64,000 nt of DNA from Hyunsoonleella pacifica (GCF_004310335.1 NZ_SIRS01000002.1:62001-126000), one strand, 5' to 3'. Counted from the stretch's first letter, positions 1 to 9,182 are shown. Notes: a model not told the origin generated them from the letters alone. A program made the numbers and translations.

Positions 1-324
1 CGCTACCAAAGCTCTCAGGTCTTCAGCTTCGGCAACAGTATTTGTAATGGGTTTTTCAATAAAAATATGCTTACCTTTTGTAATGGCTTTTATAGCGCAG
101 TCATGATGCGACAGTGTAGGTGTAACAATATCTACAACATCAACCGCATCTATTAAATCATCAATAGAGTCAAATAATTTATAGCCAAATTCGCGAGCTA
201 CTTCTTCAGCAGTTGCAGTATCGGCGTCATAAAACCCAATTAAGTCATATTTATTAGATTGTTTTAAAAGTCTTAAATGAATTTTCCCTAGATGTCCAGC
301 ACCTAAAACCCCAGCTTTTAGCAT
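1..324 (-). CDS. Gfo/Idh/MocA family oxidoreductase, N-terminal part (runs off the window)
   Basis: The reverse strand reads MLKAGVLGAGHLGKIHL from an ATG at 324 and stays open to base 1, giving 108 residues of a protein that continues outside the window. It shows the Rossmann dinucleotide-binding start (GAGHLG, residues 8-13) and the EKP motif near residue 94 that is diagnostic of Gfo/Idh/MocA NAD(P)-dependent oxidoreductases (K of EKP is catalytic). These enzymes oxidise or reduce sugars, inositols or related compounds; the substrate cannot be told from the N-terminus. The family call is firm and the substrate is unknown. Confidence 0.88.
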   Translation of the reverse strand, partial: MLKAGVLGAGHLGKIHLRLLKQSNKYDLIGFYDADTATAEEVAREFGYKLFDSIDDLIDAVDVVDIVTPTLSHHDCAIKAITKGKHIFIEKPITNTVAEAEDLRALVA

Positions 325-660
325 AATTTTATCTTGGTATTAAAGCTTTTTTTAGTATTTAAATTACATGGAAAAACCACTAAAATTTTAAAAGAAAACC
401 TTAAGTTTTTCACACTTTAAAGATACTAAATTTAAATTCTGTCAAAATTGTTTTTCACTTAAAATTGTTTGTGTAATTACAAGAATAATTTCTAGCCGTA
501 TTGCAGCTAAGTTTCATTTGAAATTGTCATTTCCGAGACATCTGAAATTTAAATGAAATAATTTCTATTATTCTAAAAGCCTAATACTAGAAATCTCTAT
601 TTTCTTTGATAGTTCTTTTGAAGAAATTCTTTTATTTTAGCATGATTAACCTCCCAAGAA
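325..660. other. Intergenic region with an imperfect palindrome
   Basis: This 336-bp AT-rich gap separates divergent genes and must hold both promoters. The only structure seen is an imperfect inverted repeat at 512-558: TTTCATTT and AAATGAAA arms enclosing an inner TGTC/GACA pair around ATTTCCGA. It may be a decayed copy of the dispersed GTCATTTC-type palindromes common in Bacteroidota. No RNA gene or additional ORF is supported. Confidence 0.4.
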
Positions 661-1305
661 TTGAAAGACACATTTAAACACCAGGGCATGCGCCAGCAAT
701 TGGTTAGCACGGTAAAAGCCAAAGGAATACAGAACGAAAAGGTATTGAAAGCGATTGGAAAAATACCAAGACATTTATTTATGGACTCTGGTTTTTTAGA
801 TCATGCTTACCAAGATAAGGCTTTTCCTATTGCTGCAGACCAAACGATTTCTCAACCCTACACAGTAGCATTTCAAACAGAATTATTACAAATCTCCTCA
901 GGAGATAAGATATTAGAGATAGGTACAGGAAGTGGTTACCAAACTGCGGTGTTGTGTTTATTAGGAGCCAAGGTATATAGTATAGAACGCCAACAAGAAC
1001 TTTTTAAAAAGACAAGCAAGTTTTTGCCAAAATTAGGTTACAGGGCTAAAAAGTTAATTTTTGGAGATGGGTATAAAGGCTTACCTGGAGAAGCTCCTTT
1101 TGATAGTATCATTGTAACAGCAGGAGCACCATTTGTTCCAAAACCCTTATTAAGTCAGTTAAAAGAGGACGGCGGGCGTTTAGTTATTCCCGTTGGAGGT
1201 GATGTACAAGTTATGACGCTTTTTATTAGAAAAGGGACAAAGGAGTTTGAAAAGCATGAATTAGGTGAATTTCGTTTTGTGCCTTTGTTGGAGGATAGGA
1301 ATTAA
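661..1305 (+). CDS. pcm: Protein-L-isoaspartate O-methyltransferase
   Basis: This cytosolic repair enzyme uses S-adenosylmethionine to methylate L-isoaspartyl residues formed by ageing of Asn/Asp in proteins. The 214-residue product has the usual bacterial length. It carries the SAM-binding motif ILEIGTGSGYQTAVL (about residues 80-94), the upstream TISQPYTVA motif typical of PCMT, and the acidic DGYKGLP segment. The start is TTG at 661 because the conserved N-terminus KDTFKHQGMR precedes the first in-frame ATG (688). It stands alone, convergent with the beta-helix lipoprotein gene. Confidence 0.93.
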   Translation: MKDTFKHQGMRQQLVSTVKAKGIQNEKVLKAIGKIPRHLFMDSGFLDHAYQDKAFPIAADQTISQPYTVAFQTELLQISSGDKILEIGTGSGYQTAVLCLLGAKVYSIERQQELFKKTSKFLPKLGYRAKKLIFGDGYKGLPGEAPFDSIIVTAGAPFVPKPLLSQLKEDGGRLVIPVGGDVQVMTLFIRKGTKEFEKHELGEFRFVPLLEDRN

Positions 1306-1324
1306 AGTAATGTGTTTTCTAAAT

Positions 1325-2674
1325 TTATTTGTTGCCTACAAATGTTGTGTTTGCACCAATATCTGTAGCGTCACTAGCAGCATTTTTGCCAAGAGATTCT
1401 TCTGCCAATGTATAACTTAATACAGCATTGGATTGTGTAACAAAACTAGGAAATCCATGTATTGAATTTAAATCTTGTCCACTAGGAACAGCGTTTTGTT
1501 GCCATTGTTCCAAGTTGAACATTTTATCTTGATAGTATATGTTGCCATTAATAAGTGTGTAATCTGAAGTGTTTGTGTTGATATGATTTCCATAACGAAG
1601 TAATTCTAAATTACCCAATATTATATTGTTTGTTAGAGTGGCATTAATAACAGGATCATTGCCATTTTTTAATTTTAGATCTGAAACGAATGTATTATGG
1701 CTAATAAAATGACCTTCGGGTTGCTCTGAGCCTCCACCATTAGATATCTCAACAGGGCTTTCAAAAATGTTATTAGAAATTTCTAAGATGCCTCCTTGGG
1801 CTCTGCCAGCTATAAAGCAAGATTCTCCAACACTAGTTTCAGGCTGGTAATTATTGCGTATGTGTATGTTTGCTTTACCATATACTGCTCGATTGGAGTG
1901 TTTAAAATATAATGGCCTTGGCGTATTGGTAAATATATTGTTTTCTATTCTAGCATGCGTTAAACCAAAAAATATAATGTTAGCGGTGTTCCCATGAACA
2001 TTTTGAATCCCTGGTCCAGTAAGATTACAATTAAAAACGCCAAAATAATTGGCATTATAGTTTAATGCTTGAAATGTACCGTGATTATCTCCACCACTCC
2101 CTGTTATATTACCTACTATATTTCTAAAAGTATGATAGTTTGTTGGTCTGTCTTGTCCTAAATTTATGCCTTCATTTCCTTTAATGTTGAAGTTGTGCCA
2201 TAGCCAATATTGTTGGCCGTCAATTTCCAATCTTGCATTAAGAGTAAGTGTTGCTGGTTGTTCTAGAAAAGAAGCACTTCTTATATAGACAAACTGTTCT
2301 AGTGTTCCGGGACCTGATCCGTAAAACTTTGTGTCTATAAAATCATTTACGGTTACATCAGATAAAAAATTAAGACAATACCAAGTTTTAGATTTACAGA
2401 GTTCTCGTAATGCTTTATCAAAAGTAGCCCAAGGCGCGTTTTGTGACCCGTTATTCTCATCGCTAGCATTTAGACCGCCAATATATCGTTGTGCCGTTTC
2501 TGGTATGACATCAGTTGGTGTGTTGGGGTACAGTGTACTGGAATAGATTTCGAATGTTTCAGGTTCTATTACAGTTTCTTTTTCAGTATCAACGATTTCT
2601 TCACTTGTTGAGCATGAATTCACAAGAAAGTATAACGCAATAAGCGTTATAGCATAAGTAGGTTTTAGGTGCAT
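1325..2674 (-). CDS. Secreted lipoprotein with right-handed beta-helix fold
   Basis: The 449-residue product begins with a lipoprotein signal (hydrophobic segment ending LVNSC, lipid-attachment Cys21) followed by an acidic Glu/Thr-rich linker. From about residue 60 it has the NGSQNAPWATFDKAL pattern found at the start of pectate-lyase-like beta-helix proteins. Repeated short turns of the type ENNIF, ISNNIF, SHNTF and TNNIIL (residues about 240-360) fit parallel beta-helix rungs. Many such proteins bind or cleave polysaccharides, but no pectate lyase catalytic motif could be identified, so an enzymatic role is not claimed. It is expected to be anchored on the cell envelope. It is convergent with pcm and has no obvious operon partner. 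Confidence 0.75.
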   Translation of the reverse strand: MHLKPTYAITLIALYFLVNSCSTSEEIVDTEKETVIEPETFEIYSSTLYPNTPTDVIPETAQRYIGGLNASDENNGSQNAPWATFDKALRELCKSKTWYCLNFLSDVTVNDFIDTKFYGSGPGTLEQFVYIRSASFLEQPATLTLNARLEIDGQQYWLWHNFNIKGNEGINLGQDRPTNYHTFRNIVGNITGSGGDNHGTFQALNYNANYFGVFNCNLTGPGIQNVHGNTANIIFFGLTHARIENNIFTNTPRPLYFKHSNRAVYGKANIHIRNNYQPETSVGESCFIAGRAQGGILEISNNIFESPVEISNGGGSEQPEGHFISHNTFVSDLKLKNGNDPVINATLTNNIILGNLELLRYGNHINTNTSDYTLINGNIYYQDKMFNLEQWQQNAVPSGQDLNSIHGFPSFVTQSNAVLSYTLAEESLGKNAASDATDIGANTTFVGNK

Positions 2675-2711
2675 GGGGTATTATTAAAATAACATCTGCA
2701 AAGTACAACAA

Positions 2712-3320
2712 TTATTGTTTTTCAAAAATTCCAAATAATTCATTACCCATTCTAGGAGGAATAGAATTGTAGCATTTTTCAAAAGTTTTAATATTGAAAT
2801 AAGGCTTAAAATAATTTAAGTATTCTTCTTTTGAACCACCAAACGGCCGCTTTTCCATATCGCTTGTTAAAGGGAAATTAAACCAGAGACCAACTAATTT
2901 TCCTTTAGGTTTTAATAGGTTGACCATTTTTTCTGCACAAGCTTTTCTCGTTTCAGGAAGAGGAGGAAATGAACAGAAAAATGTTTGTTCCAGAATTAAA
3001 TCGTATTTATTTTTATGATCAAAGAAGTTACCTTGTATTATGTGTTTAGAAGGGAAATTTGGAACTCTTTTTTGAAATGCCTCTAAAGGAGCTTTGGCAA
3101 TGTCTAAAATGTAAACATTATTAAACCTATTTTTAAAAAGGTATTCAGCTTCATAGGCATTACCTGCTCCTGGGATTAAAATTTTTAAATTTTTATTTTC
3201 TAGTTGGTCGATATAAGTTTTTAATGGAGTGGAAGTCATCCCTATATCCCAACCAGTGTTTTGTTCTTTGTAACGTTTAGACCAGTAGTTTTCTATGGGG
3301 TTTTTATTGTCTCTTTGCAT
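2712..3320 (-). CDS. SAM-dependent methyltransferase, thiopurine S-methyltransferase-like
   Basis: A 202-residue cytosolic methyltransferase of the TPMT superfamily. Visible features are the N-terminal YWSKRYKEQNTGWDIG motif, the SAM-binding loop ILIPGAGNAYEAEYL (about residues 47-61), the acidic end of strand 2 (VYILDIAK) and the motif-IV-like DLILEQTFFCSFPP. The TGWDIG motif is characteristic of this family, which methylates thiols, selenium/tellurium compounds or, in some marine bacteria, halides. The substrate here is not determinable. It lies next to the GIY-YIG hairpin unit, whose outer hairpin starts 22 bp upstream of this gene's start. Confidence 0.85.
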   Translation of the reverse strand: MQRDNKNPIENYWSKRYKEQNTGWDIGMTSTPLKTYIDQLENKNLKILIPGAGNAYEAEYLFKNRFNNVYILDIAKAPLEAFQKRVPNFPSKHIIQGNFFDHKNKYDLILEQTFFCSFPPLPETRKACAEKMVNLLKPKGKLVGLWFNFPLTSDMEKRPFGGSKEEYLNYFKPYFNIKTFEKCYNSIPPRMGNELFGIFEKQ

Positions 3321-3342
3321 AGTAAAAATTTAAAGATGGTTT

Positions 3343-3730
3343 GTCATCCTGAACTTGTTTCAGGATCTTATAACTAATTAAATCTTATTGGATCCCACAA
3401 ATCATCCCAATTTGGATTTTCTTTTTCAATTAAATTTATCTTCCATTGCCTATGCCAATTTTTCAATTGTTTTTCTCTTTTAATTACATCGTTTATAAAC
3501 TGAAACTCTTCAAAATATACTAGTCGTTTTAATTTGTACTTAGCAGAAAAAGAATTTCCTTCTCCTGCAATATGCCTTTCCATTCTATCGTCTAAACCTC
3601 CAGTTACTCCAATGTATAAAGTGCCATTAGGTCGGTTGGTTAGTATGTAAACCCAATAATTATGATAAGCGCGTTTAGCCATTATTTTGATACAGGAGTA
3701 TTGAGATGCTGAAATAAATTCAGCATGACA
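3343..3730. mobile_element. Hairpin-bounded GIY-YIG unit, copy 1
   Basis: A 388-bp unit consists almost entirely of one GIY-YIG gene bounded by two hairpins. The left hairpin has stem ATCCTGAA (3346-3353) pairing with TTCAGGAT (3359-3366). The right hairpin has stem ATGCTGAA (3706-3713) pairing with TTCAGCAT (3719-3726). The two hairpins are also inverted copies of each other, each with GTCAT at its outer side, and the C-to-G change in one stem arm is compensated by G-to-C in the other. This is the architecture of a small element with terminal inverted repeats. No target-site duplication was established. Mobility is inferred from comparison with the second, unrelated-sequence copy near 22 kb. 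Confidence 0.6.
3374..3682 (-). CDS. GIY-YIG domain endonuclease-like protein
   Basis: A stand-alone GIY-YIG domain of 102 residues, the usual size of this single-domain family. The catalytic-fold signatures are VYILTN followed by TLYIGVT (variants of GIY and YIG), an Arg in the following helix (DDRMERH), the KREKQLKNW segment with the conserved Glu, and the C-terminal NPNWDDL box shared with the gene at 21890-22201. The ATG at 3682 is preferred. A longer reading frame upstream translates the right-hand palindromic repeat (CHAEFISAS), an artefact seen widely in databases. The stop codon lies 5 bp from the left hairpin. Its biological role is unknown; a nuclease acting on the flanking hairpins is an inference. 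Confidence 0.82.
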   Translation of the reverse strand: MAKRAYHNYWVYILTNRPNGTLYIGVTGGLDDRMERHIAGEGNSFSAKYKLKRLVYFEEFQFINDVIKREKQLKNWHRQWKINLIEKENPNWDDLWDPIRFN

Positions 3731-3739
3731 AGACACAAG

Positions 3740-4288
3740 TTACTTTTCAAAAATCTTAGTTTCTAAACCATCAATACTTTTGGTGTTTTTTTCTTTCCAA
3801 TAGTTTTCAATCCTTTCTTTTCCCTGTTTTTCTGCCCATGCATTTAGTTGTTGACGCTCTTCTTTAAAATCCATAAACGGCACTGCAAATCCACAAGAGG
3901 TTTGTACGCTTTCAACTTTCATCTCTACAATTTGTCTCGTTCCTGGAATTTCTGGGAAATGATGCTTGTTGTTTTGAAATTCAGCATCCCTTTCATGATA
4001 TACCTTGGCACTTCCATATAGCCTAAGAATAAGAGGCTTAGCTTCAAAAGAACAAAACATTATGGTCATTCTGTTATTTTCTAATATATGTGCAGCAGTT
4101 TCATTGCCACTACCAGTTAGGTTTAGCCAAAGCACGGTATTTTTATCTGTAACTTTAAAACTATCGGCTAATCCTTTTGGCGATAAATTTATTCTACCAT
4201 CTGCAGCAGCAGTAGCTACAAAAAATATATGCTGTGCTTCAATAAATGTTTGAAGTTTTGATGTGATTTCGGTAAAAAATTTTGCCAT
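3740..4288 (-). CDS. Pyridoxamine 5'-phosphate oxidase family protein (FMN-binding split barrel)
   Basis: A 182-residue cytosolic protein with the split-barrel fold of PPOX-like flavoproteins. Seen are the N-terminal helix plus strand (FFVATAAADGRINLSPKG), the VLWLNLTGSGNETAAHILENNRMTIMF segment typical of FMN phosphate contact regions, and an RLYGSAKVY strand. The C-terminus resembles PPOX-class proteins annotated as general stress or uncharacterised flavoproteins rather than true PdxH, which has different substrate residues. It may reduce an F420- or FMN-linked substrate, but no substrate can be assigned. It is separated from the GIY-YIG unit by only about 10 bp. Confidence 0.8.
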   Translation of the reverse strand: MAKFFTEITSKLQTFIEAQHIFFVATAAADGRINLSPKGLADSFKVTDKNTVLWLNLTGSGNETAAHILENNRMTIMFCSFEAKPLILRLYGSAKVYHERDAEFQNNKHHFPEIPGTRQIVEMKVESVQTSCGFAVPFMDFKEERQQLNAWAEKQGKERIENYWKEKNTKSIDGLETKIFEK

Positions 4289-4313
4289 AAATTTTTATTT
4301 TTCAAACTGATTA

Positions 4314-6128
4314 TTAGAATGTTTCAAGTCCATTAACAACAGGTAAAGTAAGCTTTGTTTTATCTAAATCTACAGTTAATTCAGTTCCAGGTTCTGGGTG
4401 TAAAGTATATGCTTTATCACTTGAAAAAATTAGTAGTCCAATTTGTTGACCAGCTTTTATAATTTGATCATCCGGTTGTAAATCAAAACTAACAGTGTGA
4501 AATTTACCAGGTTTTAAAGGTTTGCTTTTGGTCAACGATTTATAGTTTTGAGGATCTGCCCATCCACGTGTGATAATGTTATCAGTTATTTTAGCACGTC
4601 TACCTTCATTCCATGGTAACGATACTAACCAAACCGATAAATTGGCTGCAGGTTTACTACTAGCTAAAGTTACTGTAATTTTTGGCACACCAGAAATATG
4701 TATATCTTTACTAAGTTTGGGTGTAACGTAGAGCAGCCTGTGTTGTGTTAGTTCAGCTTTGGCTAATGCTTCGCCGCTAAAAGAATAATTGTCTATTAGT
4801 GTTTCAGTATTCTGCTGTTTTGGAGTGGTTAGTTTTAAACCTCCAGCTTTAGGAGCACCACTTGTTAGGTATAGTGTTACATCTTTAGACTTTGGATTTG
4901 GATAATCTGGATAGGACGTTGGGTCTTTCATATTATCGTCTTCACGAACAATGAATGCTTTATTAGGCTTGTTTTCTATATTATTATCAATACCATGTAA
5001 ATAGTGTGTAAACCATGCATTCATCATAGATACGGGAGGAGGGCCTCCATGTCCGTATTGATGGTAATAAATAGCCGTTTCCAATCCCATTTCCTTAGCC
5101 TTTTTATATATTCTGTAACTATGTTCTGGCATCACATTCCAATCATTAAACCCGTGAGACATTAACATGGCGGCTTTCATGGGAGCCATATCATTTAAAT
5201 AATCTCTTCCAGCCCAGAAATCGTTATAATCTCCAGTAATCCTGTCCATACCGTTTTTCATTTCGGTATCTCTTACTCTTTTATTGTTTGAGGCGCGTTT
5301 GGTTTCATCGCCACTATGGATATAATCGTATAACACATCAATGTCTTCACCAAGGTAACCACCTGGAGAACGTACTAAACCATTACTTCTATAATAATGA
5401 TAATAGGAAGTATTTGGTGCCACAGGAATTATAACTTCTAATCCGTCAACTCCAGTAGTTGCAGCAGCAAGCGGTATAGTGCCATTATAGGATGTTCCTG
5501 TCATACCTACTTTGCCAGTACTCCAAAAGGCTTTTACTTCTTCATTACCATAAGGTTCTGTGTAACCTTTAGCACGACCATTTAGCCAGTCGATTACCGC
5601 TTTAGGTGCCAAAGATTCGTTATCGCCACCAACTGTTGGGGAACCCTGAGATAGCCCTGTACCGGGAGATGAGGAATGTACAACAATATAACCTCTTGGC
5701 ACCCAGGTTTTAATTTGTGAATTTGATATTATTGGGCGTTTGCCAAGGCGTGTTACTTCAGGGTGTACACGTTCGGGTCCCATTTCTCCCAATTCATGTT
5801 TAACATCCCAAAATACACCATCTACATCAGGTGCAACGCCTGCATAATATGGACTCGACTCATAAATTACAGGTAGTTTTAAACCTTCGGTATCGGTTTG
5901 GTAAGGGCGTGTTACATCTACATGCATTCTATCTAATTTGCCATCGCCATCAGAATCAAATTCTGTTTCAACAAATACATCATGTCTAATCCATTGTTCA
6001 GGTGTATTAAAAGCTTCAACTATTTGAGCCTCTCCATCTTTGAAAACTGGTTTTGATTCTTGTGCTATTACTGTATAAGCCAGTACAAAAGCCAATACAC
6101 TAAAACTATATCTTGATAAATGTTTCAT
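4314..6128 (-). CDS. Secreted S15-family Xaa-Pro dipeptidyl-peptidase-like protein
   Basis: A 604-residue exported alpha/beta-hydrolase with a signal peptide (residues 1-22, ending VIAQ). The nucleophile elbow is GMTGTSYNG with Ser213. A downstream SHGFNDWNV segment holds the probable acid, and HQYGHGG holds the catalytic His. The C-terminal jelly-roll domain typical of CocE/PepX proteins follows (residues about 400-604). S15 enzymes remove X-Pro dipeptides or hydrolyse esters such as cephalosporin acetyl groups; the DWNV motif and overall length favour the PepX side. It probably acts in the periplasm or outside the cell in peptide scavenging. The upstream gene ends 1 bp before this start, so the two are co-transcribed. 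Confidence 0.88.
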   Translation of the reverse strand: MKHLSRYSFSVLAFVLAYTVIAQESKPVFKDGEAQIVEAFNTPEQWIRHDVFVETEFDSDGDGKLDRMHVDVTRPYQTDTEGLKLPVIYESSPYYAGVAPDVDGVFWDVKHELGEMGPERVHPEVTRLGKRPIISNSQIKTWVPRGYIVVHSSSPGTGLSQGSPTVGGDNESLAPKAVIDWLNGRAKGYTEPYGNEEVKAFWSTGKVGMTGTSYNGTIPLAAATTGVDGLEVIIPVAPNTSYYHYYRSNGLVRSPGGYLGEDIDVLYDYIHSGDETKRASNNKRVRDTEMKNGMDRITGDYNDFWAGRDYLNDMAPMKAAMLMSHGFNDWNVMPEHSYRIYKKAKEMGLETAIYYHQYGHGGPPPVSMMNAWFTHYLHGIDNNIENKPNKAFIVREDDNMKDPTSYPDYPNPKSKDVTLYLTSGAPKAGGLKLTTPKQQNTETLIDNYSFSGEALAKAELTQHRLLYVTPKLSKDIHISGVPKITVTLASSKPAANLSVWLVSLPWNEGRRAKITDNIITRGWADPQNYKSLTKSKPLKPGKFHTVSFDLQPDDQIIKAGQQIGLLIFSSDKAYTLHPEPGTELTVDLDKTKLTLPVVNGLETF

Positions 6129-6129
6129 A

Positions 6130-6675
6130 TTATTTCTTTATTGGAAGGTATTTTTTAGGAATTAAATTGTCTTCGGTTTCTTGGGCCCAAAAAATGTTTG
6201 CAATCCACCAACGGTTTTCATCGTTTATAAGCTGAATACTATTTATACCACGCATAAAGGGTTCCTTGTCATCTTTACTATGATAGCATTCGTAAGTGCT
6301 AAATACATGGGCTATATTTCCAAAGGTATTTACTTTTCTATTGATTTCTTTTTCAATAAAACCATTCATTTTTAACCACTTTTTAGAATTGTTAATGTAA
6401 TCTTGAGGAGTTAAATATTTGGCTTTATAAACATCATCCTGATTCATGCCAGTAGGAATTAATTTGGCACCCGGATAGAACAAAAACTTAAATTGTTTCC
6501 AATTGCGTTCTTCTTCCTTTTCAGCAGAAATAACTTGGTAGAGTGTTTTTATGGTTTTATCAAGTGTACGTACTGTAGAACTGTCGATTACGAATTCTTT
6601 TTTTTCAGATTTTTTCTGTGCCTGTACTGCAATTGTTAAACAGTATGATAGTAGGATAAGTGTTAACGTTCTCAT
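6130..6675 (-). CDS. Secreted protein with NTF2/SnoaL-like fold
   Basis: Using the ATG at 6675, the product is 181 residues with a clean signal peptide (MRTLTLILLSYCLTIAVQAQ). An upstream in-frame ATG would add nine residues and spoil the signal. The mature part has the layout of an NTF2-like cone: an N-terminal helix (TIKTLYQVIS), a Trp-rich helix (WKQFKFLFYPGAKLI), and a closing beta sheet (NIAHVFSTYECYH; NSIQLINDENRWWIANIFW). Such domains bind small ligands or act as accessory domains. It is immediately upstream of the S15 peptidase gene, suggesting a linked but unknown role. No catalytic residue is claimed. Confidence 0.7.
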   Translation of the reverse strand: MRTLTLILLSYCLTIAVQAQKKSEKKEFVIDSSTVRTLDKTIKTLYQVISAEKEEERNWKQFKFLFYPGAKLIPTGMNQDDVYKAKYLTPQDYINNSKKWLKMNGFIEKEINRKVNTFGNIAHVFSTYECYHSKDDKEPFMRGINSIQLINDENRWWIANIFWAQETEDNLIPKKYLPIKK

Positions 6676-6846
6676 TTTTAATTGATGTAAAATACGATGC
6701 AAAATAATGAATTAGAAACCTATAAATGGTTAATGTCATCATAAAATTATTATGGTATTAGAGTTCTTGTATCAATTGGATATTAGAAGATTTACTGCAG
6801 ATATGCTACAGTAAGCGTTTATGTGTTATGAATTTAAAAAGGAGGG

Positions 6847-7305
6847 CTACTTGTAGATTTTCTTGATTCTATCCAGATTACGCTTATTGTCTCTATCCTT
6901 TATGGTTTCGCGTTTATCGTATAGTTTTTTACCTCTTGCTAAAGCAATATCAAGTTTAGCCAAACCTTTATCATTTATAAATAAACGTAGCGGTATAATG
7001 GTAAGCCCAGAGTTTTTAACTTCTTTTTCTAGTTTTTTTAACTCACGTTTATTTAAAAGTAGTTTTCTAGTAGCTTTAGGTTTATGGTTGTAGTAATTGC
7101 CAAAGGCATACTCTTCAACAGTCATGTTTACTACAAAAAGCTCTCCACGCTCATTAAACTCACAGAAACTTTCTGCAATAGAAGCCTTACCACTTCTTAT
7201 AGATTTTATTTCGGTACCGGTTAACACAATGCCAGCAGTATATTTATCCAATATCTCATATTGAAAACGTGCTTTTCTATTCAGTATGTTTACCGTTTTT
7301 TGCAT
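6847..7305 (-). CDS. smpB: SsrA-binding protein SmpB
   Basis: SmpB delivers tmRNA to stalled ribosomes for trans-translation. The 152-residue product starts at the ATG at 7305 (MQKTVNILNRKARFQYEI); a longer frame adds an implausible Cys-containing extension. Characteristic segments are GIVLTGTEIKSIRSGKASIAESF, the NHKPKATRKLLLNKREL core of the OB-fold, LFINDKGLAKLDIALARGKKLYDKRE, and the basic C-terminal tail that enters the decoding centre. Length and motifs match the family throughout. It is a single gene. The tmRNA gene itself was not found in the window. Confidence 0.96.
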   Translation of the reverse strand: MQKTVNILNRKARFQYEILDKYTAGIVLTGTEIKSIRSGKASIAESFCEFNERGELFVVNMTVEEYAFGNYYNHKPKATRKLLLNKRELKKLEKEVKNSGLTIIPLRLFINDKGLAKLDIALARGKKLYDKRETIKDRDNKRNLDRIKKIYK

Positions 7306-7476
7306 GGGAGCAAAACTACATAAATTCCCGTAAAGCAAGCCCTTTAATGCATTGCTTTATATTATAAACCTCTAAATCAAGGTAAGGGTTAAGATGTAAA
7401 AAACGTTAAATAAAGACTAATCGTTTTTTTAATCCATGTAAATGCTAGTATTTTAGCATAATAGCGTTTATTTAAT

Positions 7477-9075
7477 ATGAAGAGATTTTTACGAATTATT
7501 GTTTTGGCTACAATTGTGTCATCCTGTGCAAGTATTAAAAAGCACAACGTACAGATTACCAAATTACATGCGGTTGATGATTTAAAAGAAGATGTAGATA
7601 AGTTGTATCATCAACTAAAGAAACACCACCCTAAGCTATATCAATACACACCAAGAGACATCATGGATTTTAAGTTTGATAGCTTAAAAACATCTATCAA
7701 AACACCCATAAACTCACGTGATTTTTATAAAAAACTAGCTCCAGTTTTAACTAATGTTAGGCAAGGACATGTATCTATCCGTCCACAAGGGAAGCAGTTT
7801 ACAAGAAAAGAACGTAAGGTTTTAAAAGAGAAGAAATTTGAGTTTTACGATTTGGATTTTGATTACAGAGATAGCAAGCTTTATGTAAAACGTACTATTG
7901 GTAAAGATTCAACTTTTGTTGGAGCAGAAGTTTTAAATATAGCTGGAGAATCTGCACCAGAATTAGTTGAAACTTACAAAACACGTTTTGCTTCGGATGG
8001 ATTTAATACCACACTTTTTGATAGGTTTGTAAGCAAAGGTTTTAAAGCTTTTTATGTAAGGGATAAAGGGTTTTTAGATAGCTTGAAAGTGACGTTTAAA
8101 ACCAAAGATTCTACCTTTTCTAAGGTATTTAAGCGTGTGCCAAAAAAGAAAAAGAAAAAAACTGATTCTACATCGACGAAAAAAGATAGTATCAAAGTAC
8201 CTAAACCTAAAAAGCTCACTAAGCAGCAAAAGGATAGTTTAAAAGCAGTAGCTAAAAAAAGAAAGGCATTCAATAAAAAACATGGATACATTGCAAGAAC
8301 AAAGGAGTATACCAGAAATTTTAAGTTTATTGGAGAAGATAGCACTGTTGCTTACATGAAAATACGAGGATTTTCAAATGGGAATTACAAGAAGTTTTAC
8401 GAGGAGAGTTTTAAAAAAATAGACTCAGTAAAGGCAAAACACTTCATTTTAGATTTGCGTGATAATGGAGGCGGGCGTATTGCCGAAATAGAGCGTTTAT
8501 ATTCTTACTTAACCGATAAGGAATTTCAGTTTATTACAGAAAGCGAAGTAAATAGTAGACTTCCTGTTTTAAAATCAATAATGAGTAACACTACACCAAC
8601 GGGGCTTAAGGTACTATCTGGTGTATTCTCTCCTATTTTAATTGTTCAGAACCTACTTAGAGTAAAAAAGAAGGATGATAAATTGTATTACAAATTTAAA
8701 TATGCTAAACCAGAACAACCCAACCCATTAAACTTTAAAGGAAAAGTATATGTGTTAATTAATGGTAATTCATTTTCTGCCTCTTCCATAATTTCAACAA
8801 ATTTACATGCTACAAAACGAGCTACTTTTGTAGGAGAGGAAACAGGTGGGGCATATAATGGAACCGTAGCGGGCTTTTATAAACTCTACGAATTACCTAA
8901 CTCTAAATTGGTTACTAGAATTGGGTTAATGCAAATTGAAGCGCCTTACAAGCATAATCCCGATGGTTATGGCATAAAACCAGATATTGAAATCTTACCT
9001 ACAGTAGAAGAGATGCAACAGCTAAGAGATCCAGAGTTGGATTGGATACTTCAAGATATAGAAAAAAATAGGTAG
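7477..9075 (+). CDS. S41-family peptidase, lipoprotein
   Basis: A 532-residue envelope lipoprotein (signal ending IVSSC, Cys17). It has the S41 C-terminal-processing-peptidase core: LDLRDNGGGRIAEIERL, then VLINGNSFSASS with Ser434 as the likely nucleophile (the NGxSxSA context), and FVGEETGGAYNG, typical of the tricorn/CTP group. A Lys/Ser/Thr-rich low-complexity insert (residues about 219-270, including runs of Lys) interrupts the region before the catalytic core. No clear PDZ domain was identified there. The substrate is unknown; in Bacteroidota such proteins are often in envelope protein turnover. It stands alone between smpB and lpdA. Confidence 0.85.
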   Translation: MKRFLRIIVLATIVSSCASIKKHNVQITKLHAVDDLKEDVDKLYHQLKKHHPKLYQYTPRDIMDFKFDSLKTSIKTPINSRDFYKKLAPVLTNVRQGHVSIRPQGKQFTRKERKVLKEKKFEFYDLDFDYRDSKLYVKRTIGKDSTFVGAEVLNIAGESAPELVETYKTRFASDGFNTTLFDRFVSKGFKAFYVRDKGFLDSLKVTFKTKDSTFSKVFKRVPKKKKKKTDSTSTKKDSIKVPKPKKLTKQQKDSLKAVAKKRKAFNKKHGYIARTKEYTRNFKFIGEDSTVAYMKIRGFSNGNYKKFYEESFKKIDSVKAKHFILDLRDNGGGRIAEIERLYSYLTDKEFQFITESEVNSRLPVLKSIMSNTTPTGLKVLSGVFSPILIVQNLLRVKKKDDKLYYKFKYAKPEQPNPLNFKGKVYVLINGNSFSASSIISTNLHATKRATFVGEETGGAYNGTVAGFYKLYELPNSKLVTRIGLMQIEAPYKHNPDGYGIKPDIEILPTVEEMQQLRDPELDWILQDIEKNR

Positions 9076-9182
9076 ATAGTAACTGTCATTGTGTTTTTGT
9101 TAAAATATAAGATGAAAATTTAACGTATCATATTTCTACTTTGATAACACATTTTTTTTATGGTGTAAACATAAAACATTCG

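Noticed and set aside
3683-3736. 18-residue N-terminal extension of the first GIY-YIG gene
   Set aside because: It encodes CHAEFISAS, the translation of the right-hand hairpin; the ATG at 3682 matches the conserved domain start.
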